From: an uncultured SAR86 cluster bacterium
GTDB taxonomy: Bacteria; Pseudomonadota; Gammaproteobacteria; Magnimaribacterales; Magnimaribacteraceae
DNA length: 64,000 bases
Reading direction: 5' to 3'
Assembly (NCBI GenBank): GCA_902532675.1
Contig: CACAIY010000003.1
Span: 1 to 64,000, forward strand
Part shown: positions 8,935 to 17,633 of the stretch, one piece after another
Layout of the letters: each line of letters opens with the position of its first letter
How positions within the stretch are numbered: the stretch's first letter is position 1
Made by a program: the position numbers and the translations under genes
The notes under the pieces: generated by a model
Databases searched by the model: none
What the model was told of the DNA's origin: nothing
Seen by the model: only the letters and a program-made list of their open reading frames with translations

Positions 8935-11352
8935 GTGAATCAAATGAAAATTAAGATCTTACTTTTAAGTTTATCTTTATTAACAATACCTTCTTTTACT
9001 TATTCTGCTGAAGAGGAATCATCTATTTTTGATGAGGTAGTTGTAACTGCTAGGAAAAGAGAAGAATCAGCGCAATCAGTACCTATTCCAATTTCAGCTT
9101 TGGATGGAGATAGATTAGAGTCTAGGAATATCACTGAAATTGCTGACGTAACTAAATTAACACCTAACTTAAATTTTGCAGCTCAAGGAATAAATTCAAC
9201 AGTAACGAATGTTTTTTTGAGAGGCATAGGGCAATCTAACTGGTCTGAAACACAAGATCCTAAAATTGGAATATATATCGACGGTGTTTATCTCAGTAGA
9301 CCCCAGGGTGGAATGGTTGATTTAATTGATGTTGATCGTGTAGAAGTACTGAGAGGACCTCAAGGAACTCTATTTGGAAGAAACACTACTGCCGGATTAA
9401 TTCACATAATTACTAAAGATCCAACAGAAGCTCTTGAAGGCTTTGCTAATGTAGGTTTGGGTACTGAAGGGCATGTTGTAGTTAGAGGAGTTTTAAATGT
9501 ACCTATGACTGATAAATTGTCTGGTAGGTTTGCTGTGATGTCTAAAGAAACAGACGGATTTATTAAAAATCAGATCACTGGAGAAGATCAAGGCAATGAA
9601 GATTCTCAATCTTTTAGAGCCTCTTTTAAATACTCTGGTGATAATTACAACGCAAGATTAACTTTCGATCGTTTTGAATCAGATGAGTTAGCTATGTTAT
9701 CTAGCTGTCGTTTTATAGCTCCCACAAATGGTGCCATAGCTACTGGTTTTCCGGCAGTGGCTTATTTGGCAGGAACTTATGACACTATGAGAAAGAATTG
9801 TCTTGAAACAGGCAGGAATTTAGGAAGAGACAATAACCCTAATCAGCATACTACTTCAGAGACAGACTCTTATACCCTTACTCAGAGTCTAGATATAGGT
9901 ATAGGAACTTTAACTATGATTTCAAATCATAGAGAGATTGAGAACTATAACGGTACTTGGGGCTGGGGAATGGGTAGTGGTAATTCTACTACGACCTCAA
10001 CTACTAATCTTCTAGATGTAATTAATAATCGAAGTGAAAATGATGTTGATTCGCATGAGATAAGGTTAAGTGGAGATACTGATAACTTGAGTTGGACAGT
10101 TGGCGCTTATACTTTTGAAGAAGACAACTATGGGATTATAGACGTACCTGTTCTGCGAGGATATACACCACCTGCACCTACTGCGTGGCCAATGTATTAT
10201 CTAGTTATACCAGGTGTTCTGAACGTAGCCCAAACTGTTATGGGTACTCAGATGTTCGGCTCTAGAACTCAATATAATGACGTAACTAACTCTAATGATG
10301 CTTTTTTTGCTGAAGGTACTTATGTAATAAATGATAAAACAGACATAACTGTTGGCATGAGAAGAACTGAAGATAATAGAGAGTTTACTAGAGGCCAATA
10401 CTTGTATGGAAGTGGTGCTTTTGACCCAACTAATAACTGTCCTGGAAATATTGATCCTACAACCATGGTAGCTAAAGCAGAAACTTGTTTTCAAGAAGTT
10501 GATTATAGCGAAACTACTTCTAGGGTTATCTTAAGTTATACTCATACAGAAAATCTAATGACTTACGCCAGTTACAGTAAAGGTTACTCTTCAGGTGGTT
10601 TCAATCAAGCAATCGACATGAAGGCATTCCTTCCTGAGATATCTGATAACTATGAGGTTGGCTTTAAGAGCACTCTGAGAGATGGAACCTTAAGATTGAA
10701 TGGTACCTATTTCCATAACATATATGAAAATCAACAAATAACAGTTGGAAGGGTTATCGATGGACAACCTACAGCTGACATCATTAATGCTGAAGAAGCA
10801 AAAATTCAAGGTTTGGAATTAGAGCTTCTTGCTCAGTTATCTGATAGTTGGGCCATGACTTTGACTGCTGGTTTTATGGATGGAAAATACAATAGCTTTA
10901 CTGTTGATGACTATGCTTATGACCCTACTACCTTTGTTACAACCATTACTTCAAGAGACTTAAGCGACACACCTTTTGGATACTCTGGAGATGGAGGAAA
11001 GAGTCACACATTTGATATGGCTTTCATACACACTCAAACATTATCTTCAGGTGCAAATGTTGTAAGCCAACTTGGTATTACTAACCGTGATAATTCTTGG
11101 GGCACTTTAAGACACACGCCAGGATCAGAGATGCCTGGTTATAACCTTGTTGATGGAAGAATTACTTATTCACTGCCAGATGGAGTAACTACAATAACCT
11201 TTTGGGGTACAAACCTAACTGACAAAGAATACAGGTCAGGCATGTTATGGCAAGGTGGAGATCCTGAAATAGGTGATCCTTCACTAGGAATGGCCGCTGA
11301 TTATTGGGGTCAACCAAGACGATTTGGAATAGAGTGGCGTAGAGACTTCTAA
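8935..11352 (+). CDS. TonB-dependent receptor
   Basis: 805-residue outer-membrane receptor. Signal peptide ending near TYSA, then the TonB box DEVVVTARKREESAQSVP typical of the large marine/caulobacterial CirA-like receptor group. Plug: VEVLRGPQGTLFGRNTTAG; the barrel ends in EWRRDF with terminal Phe. The ORF opens at GTG 8935, but ATG 8944 (MKIKILLLSLSL) lies just behind a GGGGTG ribosome site (8932-8937) and gives a cleaner signal peptide. A hydrolase starts 10 bases after the stop and a GMC oxidoreductase follows, so the ligand may be an ester, lipid or alcohol processed by those enzymes; this is inferred from context only. Confidence 0.93.
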   Translation: MNQMKIKILLLSLSLLTIPSFTYSAEEESSIFDEVVVTARKREESAQSVPIPISALDGDRLESRNITEIADVTKLTPNLNFAAQGINSTVTNVFLRGIGQSNWSETQDPKIGIYIDGVYLSRPQGGMVDLIDVDRVEVLRGPQGTLFGRNTTAGLIHIITKDPTEALEGFANVGLGTEGHVVVRGVLNVPMTDKLSGRFAVMSKETDGFIKNQITGEDQGNEDSQSFRASFKYSGDNYNARLTFDRFESDELAMLSSCRFIAPTNGAIATGFPAVAYLAGTYDTMRKNCLETGRNLGRDNNPNQHTTSETDSYTLTQSLDIGIGTLTMISNHREIENYNGTWGWGMGSGNSTTTSTTNLLDVINNRSENDVDSHEIRLSGDTDNLSWTVGAYTFEEDNYGIIDVPVLRGYTPPAPTAWPMYYLVIPGVLNVAQTVMGTQMFGSRTQYNDVTNSNDAFFAEGTYVINDKTDITVGMRRTEDNREFTRGQYLYGSGAFDPTNNCPGNIDPTTMVAKAETCFQEVDYSETTSRVILSYTHTENLMTYASYSKGYSSGGFNQAIDMKAFLPEISDNYEVGFKSTLRDGTLRLNGTYFHNIYENQQITVGRVIDGQPTADIINAEEAKIQGLELELLAQLSDSWAMTLTAGFMDGKYNSFTVDDYAYDPTTFVTTITSRDLSDTPFGYSGDGGKSHTFDMAFIHTQTLSSGANVVSQLGITNRDNSWGTLRHTPGSEMPGYNLVDGRITYSLPDGVTTITFWGTNLTDKEYRSGMLWQGGDPEIGDPSLGMAADYWGQPRRFGIEWRRDF

Positions 11353-11361
11353 GAAAGCTTA

Positions 11362-12318
11362 ATGTCACAAGGGATTGCTGAAGTAAATAACATCAACATT
11401 TGGTGGGAAGACTTCGGTGATCCTTCCAACCCTTCAGTTTTACTCATTATGGGTGCAAATGCTAACTGCATGCAGTGGCCAGTAGAGTTTATTAATCCTT
11501 TAGTTGCAAATGGTTTTCATGTTATTCGCTTTGATAACCGGGACGTCGGTAAAAGCACTTGGTTTTATAAAGAGAGCTTTATCTCTAAGATAGCCAGACT
11601 TTTACCCTTAAGCATCTCTAAGAGTTTAATCAATTATGTTTTTAATATTGTCTCTGATGATGAAGGAAATTTTACTGGAGCAGAACAATCATCAAATGCA
11701 AAATACGATCTTAATGATATGGCAAAGGATGCTATTTCTTTAATGGATCATTTAAATATAGATAAAGCTCATATAGTTGGAGCTTCCATGGGTGGAATGA
11801 TTACTCAAGTTATTGGCTTAGATCACCCTGAAAGAGCCTTAAGTCTTACCCCAATCATGTCTAGCCCTGGCATGGGCGATCCTGATTTGTCTGTTATGAC
11901 ACCTTCACTAGTAGAAGGAATAAAAGAATCCTTTTTATTAAATATTCAAGGTAAATATGAAGATGGGGTTGTAAGAATATACCGAGAGTTGACTGGCTCT
12001 AGATTCCCTTTCAATGAGCAAAAATTTAGAGAAAAAATGAAACCGTCCATGGAACATGGTCATAATCCACATTCTGGTCATGGAGATGCAGTTGGAGCAA
12101 GTCCAAGTAGAAGATCAAGGTTAAAAGAAATTAATATTCCTACTTTAGTCATACATGGCACTGAAGATGCAATTCTTCCTCTAGATCATGGTCAAGCTAT
12201 AGCTGATGGTATTCAAAATGCTGAGATGATGATTATGGAAGGGGTAGGTCATGAACTTCCTGAAGAATTAAATGATGAAGTAATCTCCAGACTAGTAGAA
12301 CATTTCAAAAAAGCCTAA
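11362..12318 (+). CDS. Alpha/beta hydrolase
   Basis: 318 residues, alpha/beta-hydrolase fold. Catalytic triad visible: nucleophile Ser in GASMGG (~146-151), Asp in HGTEDAILP (~262), His in GVGHELPEE (~292). The oxyanion-hole region is near LLIMGANANCMQWP, and FDNRDVGKS is the usual strand-4 motif. Homologues are annotated as esterases or lipases. There is no signal peptide, so it is probably cytoplasmic. It sits 10 bases after the TonB receptor and 43 before the GMC oxidoreductase, consistent with one operon. Confidence 0.88.
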   Translation: MSQGIAEVNNINIWWEDFGDPSNPSVLLIMGANANCMQWPVEFINPLVANGFHVIRFDNRDVGKSTWFYKESFISKIARLLPLSISKSLINYVFNIVSDDEGNFTGAEQSSNAKYDLNDMAKDAISLMDHLNIDKAHIVGASMGGMITQVIGLDHPERALSLTPIMSSPGMGDPDLSVMTPSLVEGIKESFLLNIQGKYEDGVVRIYRELTGSRFPFNEQKFREKMKPSMEHGHNPHSGHGDAVGASPSRRSRLKEINIPTLVIHGTEDAILPLDHGQAIADGIQNAEMMIMEGVGHELPEELNDEVISRLVEHFKKA

Positions 12319-12361
12319 GCTTTAAACTAGAATTAATTTCCTAATAACTTAAGGAGATAGT

Positions 12362-13984
12362 ATGGAAAGTAATTTTGATTATATAGTCATTGGTGCAGGA
12401 AGTGCAGGGTGTGTTATGGCCAATAGACTTTCTGAAGGCGGGAAAGAAACGGTCCTTAGTATTGAGGCTGGAGGCAAGGACAGAAATTTTTTTATTCATA
12501 TGCCATCTGGCTATTCTCAGATTGTTCCTACTAAAAGTAAGCTGAATTATGGTTTTGAGACTGAACCTGAACCCACTACAAATAATCGTCCTCTCTACTG
12601 GCCAAGAGGAAAGGTTTGGGGAGGTTCTTCTTCAATCAATGCAATGGTATACATAAGAGGGCATGCATATGATTATGATCTATGGAGACAGCTAGGTAAT
12701 TCCGGATGGTCTTATGATGATGTTTTGCCTTATTTTAAGAAAGCTGAGAGTTTTCAAGGAGATGGTGATGAAAATTATCATGGGTTTGATGGGCCATTAA
12801 ATGTAAAAAAATCTTCAAGAACGGATGATCCTTTAATGGATATTTTTATGGAAGCAGGCTCCCAAGCAGGTTTCCCTTTAACAGATGACTTCAATGGAAA
12901 AGAACAAGAAGGATTTTCTAGATACGAACATACCATGAAAGATACTAACTTTGGTCCAAGAAGGTGGAGTTCAGCTAGAGCCTATCTTCATCCTGCATTA
13001 AAGAGGAAAAATCTCTCTACAGAGACCAATGTTCAGGTTAACAAAATTCTTTTTGAAGGTAAAAAAGCTGTTGGAGTTGAATATTCTAAAAATGGTGAAG
13101 TTTTAACCTGCAAATCAAACAAAGAAATAATTATTTCTGCTGGTGCGATTAATAGCCCCCAAATCCTGATGAATAGTGGCATAGGAGATGCAGAAGAATT
13201 AAGCAAACATGGTATAAATGTCGTGCATGAACTAAAAGGTGTGGGTAAAAATCTTCAAGATCATTACGGGGTATTAAATTCTTTTTACTCCACTCAACCG
13301 GTAACTCTGCATAGATCAGCAGGGCTATTGAAGACTGGAATTGCAGGAATTAGGTATTTACTATTTGGAAATGGTGATGCAGCTTATCCCCCAACAAGTG
13401 CAGGAGCTTTTTTCAAATCGAGCCCAGATAAAGATATACCTGATACACAGTTGCATTTCACAGCTATACAAACGCCTGATTTGCATGGCAGGCTAGGTAT
13501 TGATGATAAACATGGATTCACGGCAGTTATTTATATTTGTAGACCTCAAAGTAGGGGACATATTGCATTAAAGAGTTCAAATCCCAACGATGCGCCTCTT
13601 ATGTACCCTAACTATTTATCAGAAGAACAAGACATGATTGATACTAGAAATGCCTTTCGTGAAACTAGAAGAGTTTTTCACCAAAAGGCGTTTGATCCTT
13701 TCAGAGGAGAGCAAACTAAACCTGGTAAGGATGTAGATGTAGATGATGATGCTCAATTAGATGATTGGATAAGGGCAACAGGTGAAACCCTCTATCATCC
13801 TGTAGGAACTTGTAAAATGGGTGAAGATGACATGGCAGTTGTTAATAGCAATCTTCAAGTTCATGGGGTACAAGGATTAAGAGTTGTTGATGCCTCTATA
13901 ATGCCAACTTTGATAGGAGGGAACACAAATGCTCCAACTATCATGATCGCTGAGAAGGCAGCAGATTCCATTAGACAATCATAG
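12362..13984 (+). CDS. GMC-family FAD oxidoreductase (choline/alcohol dehydrogenase type)
   Basis: 540 residues, the usual length for the BetA/AlkJ group, which oxidises primary alcohols to aldehydes with FAD. N-terminal dinucleotide fold VIGAGSAGCVMANRLSEGG (~9-27), GMC signature GGSSSINAMVYIRG (~84-97), active-site His in LYHPVGTCKMG (~477-487) and the C-terminal GGNTNAPTIMIAEKAAD. A strong ribosome site (AAGGAG, 12351-12356) precedes ATG 12362. Last gene of the receptor/hydrolase run. The tRNA-Ser promoter seems to begin in its final codons. Substrate unknown. Confidence 0.92.
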   Translation: MESNFDYIVIGAGSAGCVMANRLSEGGKETVLSIEAGGKDRNFFIHMPSGYSQIVPTKSKLNYGFETEPEPTTNNRPLYWPRGKVWGGSSSINAMVYIRGHAYDYDLWRQLGNSGWSYDDVLPYFKKAESFQGDGDENYHGFDGPLNVKKSSRTDDPLMDIFMEAGSQAGFPLTDDFNGKEQEGFSRYEHTMKDTNFGPRRWSSARAYLHPALKRKNLSTETNVQVNKILFEGKKAVGVEYSKNGEVLTCKSNKEIIISAGAINSPQILMNSGIGDAEELSKHGINVVHELKGVGKNLQDHYGVLNSFYSTQPVTLHRSAGLLKTGIAGIRYLLFGNGDAAYPPTSAGAFFKSSPDKDIPDTQLHFTAIQTPDLHGRLGIDDKHGFTAVIYICRPQSRGHIALKSSNPNDAPLMYPNYLSEEQDMIDTRNAFRETRRVFHQKAFDPFRGEQTKPGKDVDVDDDAQLDDWIRATGETLYHPVGTCKMGEDDMAVVNSNLQVHGVQGLRVVDASIMPTLIGGNTNAPTIMIAEKAADSIRQS

Positions 13985-13999
13985 TCATAACCTTAGAAT
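13972..13999 (+). promoter_or_regulatory. Likely promoter of tRNA-Ser
   Basis: TAGACA (13972-13977) and TAGAAT (13994-13999) separated by 16 bases, with transcription expected about 5 bases before the mature tRNA. The -35 element lies inside the end of the GMC oxidoreductase gene. Confidence 0.5.
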
Positions 14000-14009
14000 A
14001 GACGATCCC

Positions 14010-14100
14010 GGAGAGGTGGCTGAGTGGTTGAAAGCGCTCCCCTGCTAAGGGAGTATAGGATAATCTCCTATCGAGGGTTCGAATCCCTCTCTCTCCGCCA
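14010..14100 (+). tRNA. tRNA-Ser(GCU)
   Basis: 91-nt class II tRNA with long variable arm. Acceptor GGAGAGG pairs with TCTCTCC (one G-U); anticodon stem CTCCC/GGGAG with loop CTGCTAA, anticodon GCT at 14044-14046. T-arm GAGGG-TTCGAAT-CCCTC. Discriminator G and CCA are encoded. Reads AGC/AGU serine codons. Confidence 0.97.
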
Positions 14101-14129
14101 TTGACTTAGCTTTCAAGGCTCTTTAATGA
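14101..14129 (+). promoter_or_regulatory. Possible promoter for the 14157 operon
   Basis: TTGACT (14101-14106) starts right after the tRNA CCA; a weak -10, TAATGA (14124-14129), follows at 17 bases. An AAGGGG ribosome site (14145-14150) precedes ATG 14157. Read from sequence only. Confidence 0.35.
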
Positions 14130-14156
14130 TATTCTGGGCACCATAAGGGGAATTTT

Positions 14157-14705
14157 ATGTTTAAAAAGGTTATTTTTAGTTTATTTATCTTTTGTAGTTT
14201 TTCTTTAGCTAGCAATCCTATTTGTTCTATAAACCTAGAATTAAATAAAGATACTCTGTCTAAGCTAGATAAATATAGACCACAAACTCTTCAGACTTGC
14301 TTAGATTGTAATGAAGGTGCTTGTGCTCTGAAAGCTTGGCCAAAAGAAAAAAAAGCAGATGCTGCAATCTGTAAACTCTTATTTTGTACCCCAGCTTATG
14401 TTTCCAAAGTTTTTAAAAAACCTGAAGGTGCGAAATCAGGAAAGACAACAATAAATTTTACTTATACCGTTAATGGCGAAGGAAAAATTAAGAATCTAGA
14501 CATAATTGATTCAAAAGGAGCTATGAACTCTAGAGAGTCTTATAAATACTTACAAAGTTTTACTAAGAAAACCCAATATAAGCCATTGATTATAAATGGA
14601 GAGCCTGTAAGTATTTCATTAGATGGTGAGCATATAGCTTACACTGGCAAATACCAGGATCCAGATAAAACGATGCCAGCTCGTTCAAATACTTGGAGGA
14701 ACTAA
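14157..14705 (+). CDS. Cys-rich exported protein with TonB C-terminal-like domain
   Basis: 182 residues. Signal peptide MFKKVIFSLFIFCSFSLAS, so exported. The second half (~95-165: TTINFTYTVNGEGKIKNLDI...YKYLQSFTKKTQYKPLIINGEPV) resembles the TonB C-terminal fold in pattern, including a 'F.YTVN..GKI.N..I.DS' strand and a 'Y.P...NGEPV' end. The first half has many cysteines (TCLDCNEGACALK, AAICKLLFC), unusual and suggestive of disulfides or metal binding. It lacks the N-terminal membrane anchor and Pro-rich linker of true TonB, so it may only share the fold. The sulfotransferase gene follows 15 bases later. Confidence 0.55.
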   Translation: MFKKVIFSLFIFCSFSLASNPICSINLELNKDTLSKLDKYRPQTLQTCLDCNEGACALKAWPKEKKADAAICKLLFCTPAYVSKVFKKPEGAKSGKTTINFTYTVNGEGKIKNLDIIDSKGAMNSRESYKYLQSFTKKTQYKPLIINGEPVSISLDGEHIAYTGKYQDPDKTMPARSNTWRN

Positions 14706-14720
14706 GTCCTAACCCCAAGA

Positions 14721-15818
14721 ATGAGTAATCTTCTTGATGCCGACAAATTACTTCAAAGTCTAAATATAGACTTAGGAGAAGGTGATTATGAAGAGCCTCT
14801 ACATATACTTATAGAGTCTTTAAATGAGGAAGCAAATTTAACTTATTTTGGAAAGTTAGCCTGTGAATATCAAATCAAGAAGCATTTAACTCTAAGAGGT
14901 CAAATCTTTCAAAAATCTAGGAGTCTCCCTAATTCAACCATATCAAGACCAGTTTTTGTTATTGGATTACCAAGATCAGGAACAACTTTTTTATTTAACC
15001 TGTTAAGTTTAGATCCAGATCACCGAAGCCCGTTATTCTGGGAAATGATGAACCCGCTTCCTTTGTGTAAATCGGGCTCCATCACTGAAAAGATGAGAGT
15101 AATGAGATCAAGAGCTATTTTATTTTCTAAAAATAGATTTATTTCAAAATTGGATGATATACATGCAATAACAGCGACGAGTCCAGAAGAGTGTCTGTTA
15201 ATAAAAGTATTTGCTTTAAGGAGTATCTTATATTTTTATATGGCCAATACGCCTTCTTATTTAAGTTATTTAGAGAATTCTGATAGAACAGTCAGCTATC
15301 TGTGGCACAGAAGGTTCCTGAAGGTGCTACAAAGTGTAAATAAACCAAAACGCTGGCTTCTTAAAGACCCTAGTCACTTAGGCAATCTTGATGAAATATT
15401 ATCTATTTATCCTGATGCTTGTTTTATTCATATTCATCGTGATCCTGCAGAAACTATTCCTTCTATTTGCAGTCTAACTTCTCAAGTTAGAAAAGGTTTT
15501 ACGGATTCCACAGACCTTAATGAATTAGGGAAAAGGACCTTAGATTTTTGGGAGAATTCAAATAAAAGGAATGAAGCTCAAAAGAATAATTTAAATACCG
15601 ATCAATATATGGATATCTATTATGAGGATTTTATAAAGAACCCTTTGCAAAATATAGAGTCTATCTATGCAAACTTTAATTTCTCTTTCGATAAAAAAAG
15701 CAAAGAATTATTAAAGTCTTATATCGAAAAAAGCGTTAAAACACCTAAAGAAAAACACAATTATACTTTAGAAGAGTATGGACTAGACAAGAAAAAAGTT
15801 GATAATAGCCTCCGATAA
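14721..15818 (+). CDS. Sulfotransferase family protein
   Basis: 365 residues, Sulfotransfer_3-like; such enzymes move a sulfuryl group from PAPS to an acceptor. The 5'-phosphosulfate loop is PVFVIGLPRSGTTFLFNLL (~75-93) and the 3'-phosphate-binding segment is ACFIHIHRDPAETIPSICSL (~233-252); a probable catalytic-base region is in LKDPSHLGNLDEIL. No signal peptide, so cytoplasmic. The next gene encodes an APS-kinase-like protein, which could bear on PAPS supply. Acceptor substrate unknown. Confidence 0.85.
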   Translation: MSNLLDADKLLQSLNIDLGEGDYEEPLHILIESLNEEANLTYFGKLACEYQIKKHLTLRGQIFQKSRSLPNSTISRPVFVIGLPRSGTTFLFNLLSLDPDHRSPLFWEMMNPLPLCKSGSITEKMRVMRSRAILFSKNRFISKLDDIHAITATSPEECLLIKVFALRSILYFYMANTPSYLSYLENSDRTVSYLWHRRFLKVLQSVNKPKRWLLKDPSHLGNLDEILSIYPDACFIHIHRDPAETIPSICSLTSQVRKGFTDSTDLNELGKRTLDFWENSNKRNEAQKNNLNTDQYMDIYYEDFIKNPLQNIESIYANFNFSFDKKSKELLKSYIEKSVKTPKEKHNYTLEEYGLDKKKVDNSLR

Positions 15819-15837
15819 TTCATCGGAAGATAAAAAT

Positions 15838-16248
15838 ATGAAGATTTTGGTTATGGGATTACCCGGTAGCGGTAAGACCTATTTGTCTGAAAGATTGCAA
15901 CCTTTATTGGAAGCAGCGTGGTTTAATGCTGACAAAGTTAGAGGTATGGCTGCTGATTGGGATTTTAGTGAAGAGGCAAGGACAAGACAAAGCCTTAGAA
16001 TGAAATCTATTGCTGACTTTGAATCTTCCCATGGCAGAATCGTAATATGCGATTTTGTTTGCCCAACGAAAGAAACAAGGGACATATTTTCAGCTGATGT
16101 TTTAATATGGATGGATACGATTGAAGAGGGTAGGTTTGAAGACACTAACGCGTTATTTGAAAATCCTGACAAGGTTGATTTTCATATCAAAAAATGGAAT
16201 GACCATAATCATAAGGATATAGCGGAAGCTATAAAAAAGAATGTTTGA
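15838..16248 (+). CDS. APS-kinase-like P-loop protein
   Basis: 136 residues from ATG 15838, chosen because a GGAAG ribosome site (15826-15830) precedes it; the upstream in-frame ATG at 15799 overlaps the sulfotransferase and adds no family sequence. Walker A GLPGSGKTYLSERL (~7-20). The body follows adenylylsulfate kinase (CysC) in order: NADKVRG (cf. DGDNVRH), DFSEEARTRQSLRMKSIAD (cf. FSDADRKENIRR), DFVCPTKETRDIF (cf. FISPHRAER) and WMDTIEEGRFEDTNALFENP (cf. VDTPLEVCEARDPKGLY). It is much shorter than CysC (~200) and diverged at the substrate-binding positions, so the acceptor may differ from APS. The stop overlaps the next gene by 8 bases. Confidence 0.72.
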   Translation: MKILVMGLPGSGKTYLSERLQPLLEAAWFNADKVRGMAADWDFSEEARTRQSLRMKSIADFESSHGRIVICDFVCPTKETRDIFSADVLIWMDTIEEGRFEDTNALFENPDKVDFHIKKWNDHNHKDIAEAIKKNV

Positions 16249-16633
16249 TTGGAAGAAACCTACAGTCCAAATGTTAGGAAGGTGGCAACCATGGCACGAT
16301 GGACATCAAGAATTATTTAAAAGAGCAATAAAGAAAACTGGACAAGTGATCATTCAAGTTAGAGATGTTTACGGAGCTTCTGGAGGTGACGGACAAGAAG
16401 ATAACCCATTTGATTGGGAAGAAGTTTGTAAAAACATTTCTGAAGGTTTAATTAAAGATGATTTTGTTAGAGGGGAGCATTATGAAATCATGATGGTTCC
16501 TAATATAGTTAATATTACTTATGGGAGAGGAGTTGGGTATGTGTTTGAAGAAGAAACTTTTGAGGACTCAATCAGTGATATAAGTGCAACTAAGATTAGA
16601 AAAAAGATGCGCGAAGAAGGTGATCTCACTTAG
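16241..16633 (+). CDS. HIGH-type nucleotidyltransferase (cytidylyltransferase-like)
   Basis: 130 residues. N-terminal GRWQPWHDGHQELFKRA (~13-29) is the HxGH nucleotide-binding motif of the nucleotidylyltransferase superfamily, and ISATKIRKKM (~115-124) is the C-terminal ISxTxIR motif. It is much smaller than ATP sulfurylase, which belongs to the same superfamily. The middle (VRDVYGASGG...PFDWEEVCKNI, VPNIVNITYGRGVGY) is not that of NadD, CoaD or TagD as I know them. It overlaps the APS-kinase-like gene and lies 3 bases before the dehydrogenase, so the three are surely co-expressed. Substrate unknown. Confidence 0.72.
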   Translation: MFDWKKPTVQMLGRWQPWHDGHQELFKRAIKKTGQVIIQVRDVYGASGGDGQEDNPFDWEEVCKNISEGLIKDDFVRGEHYEIMMVPNIVNITYGRGVGYVFEEETFEDSISDISATKIRKKMREEGDLT

Positions 16634-16636
16634 TTA

Positions 16637-17593
16637 ATGAAGATTTGTATCAGTAAGTCTACTTACGATTCCTTTAAATCAGATTTCAACAAAAATTGCC
16701 AAGGTGATGAGTTTATTTTATTAGACTCTGATGGTGAGATAGCTTCGGGAGATGGCAGACCAGACATTGCTTTTATTTCTTATGAATTAATGTTTAAGTC
16801 GTTAAGAAGTAAAGAATTCTTTAATAAATATCTAGAATTAATCAAAGGATCTAGTTTTGTACAGGGTTCTTGGGCAGGGATAGAAACTGAAGAGGCGCAA
16901 ACATTAATTAAAAACACAGGTTCTTTCTGCCACGGAGGAGGAATTCATGCAATCCCTATTGCTACTTATGTATTCGCCCAGATATTAAGATCCATCAAAT
17001 CAATTGATGAACATATAGACCTTCAAAAAAATAAAGATTGGACACAAATGACATCGGTTGGGGAATTAACTGAGATGACAATAGGTATAACTGGTTTTGG
17101 AGGGATTGGTCAAGAAGTTGCAAGGCTAGCAAAAGCTTTTAGGATGAAAGTTTTGGCGACGAAGAGAACACCAGTATCTTCTGATAATCTTGATAGGCTT
17201 TTTAGGCCTACAGAATTAAATGAAATGATAGTTGATTGTGATTTTGTGGTTAATTGTCTGCCTGCTTCTGATGAAACCTTTAAAGTTTTTTCAAATCAGC
17301 AGTTTAAATTGATGAAAGAGTCAGCTATGTTTATTAATGTTGGGAGAGGGGAGTCAGTTGATGAAGAAAGTTTAGCTTTGGCACTAAAAAATAAAGAAAT
17401 TAAATGTGCTGCATTAGATACAACAGATCCAGAGCCTCTTGATAAAGAATCTCCTCTGTGGACTTTAGAGAATTGTTTCATAACACCTCATGATTCTGCT
17501 TGGGGACCAAGAGCTCCTCAGAGAGCGGTGGATCTATTTATTGAAAACTACAAACGTTTTAAGTCCGGAGAAAAATTAATTAATCAAGTATAA
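16637..17593 (+). CDS. D-isomer-specific 2-hydroxyacid dehydrogenase
   Basis: 318 residues, NAD(P)-dependent 2-hydroxyacid dehydrogenase (SerA/GhrA superfamily). Nucleotide-binding GITGFGGIGQEVARLAKAF (~150-168). Catalytic residues: Arg in NVGRGESVDEESLALAL, Glu in TDPEPLDKESPLW, His in ITPHDSAWGPR. The N-terminal substrate domain is divergent, so the substrate is uncertain (glyoxylate or hydroxypyruvate reduction is typical). Final gene of the sulfotransferase cluster, ended by a bidirectional terminator. Confidence 0.85.
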   Translation: MKICISKSTYDSFKSDFNKNCQGDEFILLDSDGEIASGDGRPDIAFISYELMFKSLRSKEFFNKYLELIKGSSFVQGSWAGIETEEAQTLIKNTGSFCHGGGIHAIPIATYVFAQILRSIKSIDEHIDLQKNKDWTQMTSVGELTEMTIGITGFGGIGQEVARLAKAFRMKVLATKRTPVSSDNLDRLFRPTELNEMIVDCDFVVNCLPASDETFKVFSNQQFKLMKESAMFINVGRGESVDEESLALALKNKEIKCAALDTTDPEPLDKESPLWTLENCFITPHDSAWGPRAPQRAVDLFIENYKRFKSGEKLINQV

Positions 17594-17620
17594 AAAAAGG
17601 CCACAAGAGTGGCCTTTTTT
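17592..17620. terminator. Bidirectional intrinsic terminator
   Basis: A7-GGCCAC-AAGA-GTGGCC-T6: stem 17599-17604 / 17609-17614, flanked by A-run 17592-17598 and T-run 17615-17620. It lies between the convergent 2-hydroxyacid dehydrogenase (+) and aldehyde dehydrogenase (-) genes and should end both. Confidence 0.93.
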
Positions 17621-17633
17621 AATCTTATTCGCT

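Noticed and set aside
15799..15837. Earlier start of the APS-kinase-like gene at 15799
   Set aside because: It overlaps the sulfotransferase end, and the added residues precede the natural MKILVMGLPGSGKT start, which has its own ribosome site.
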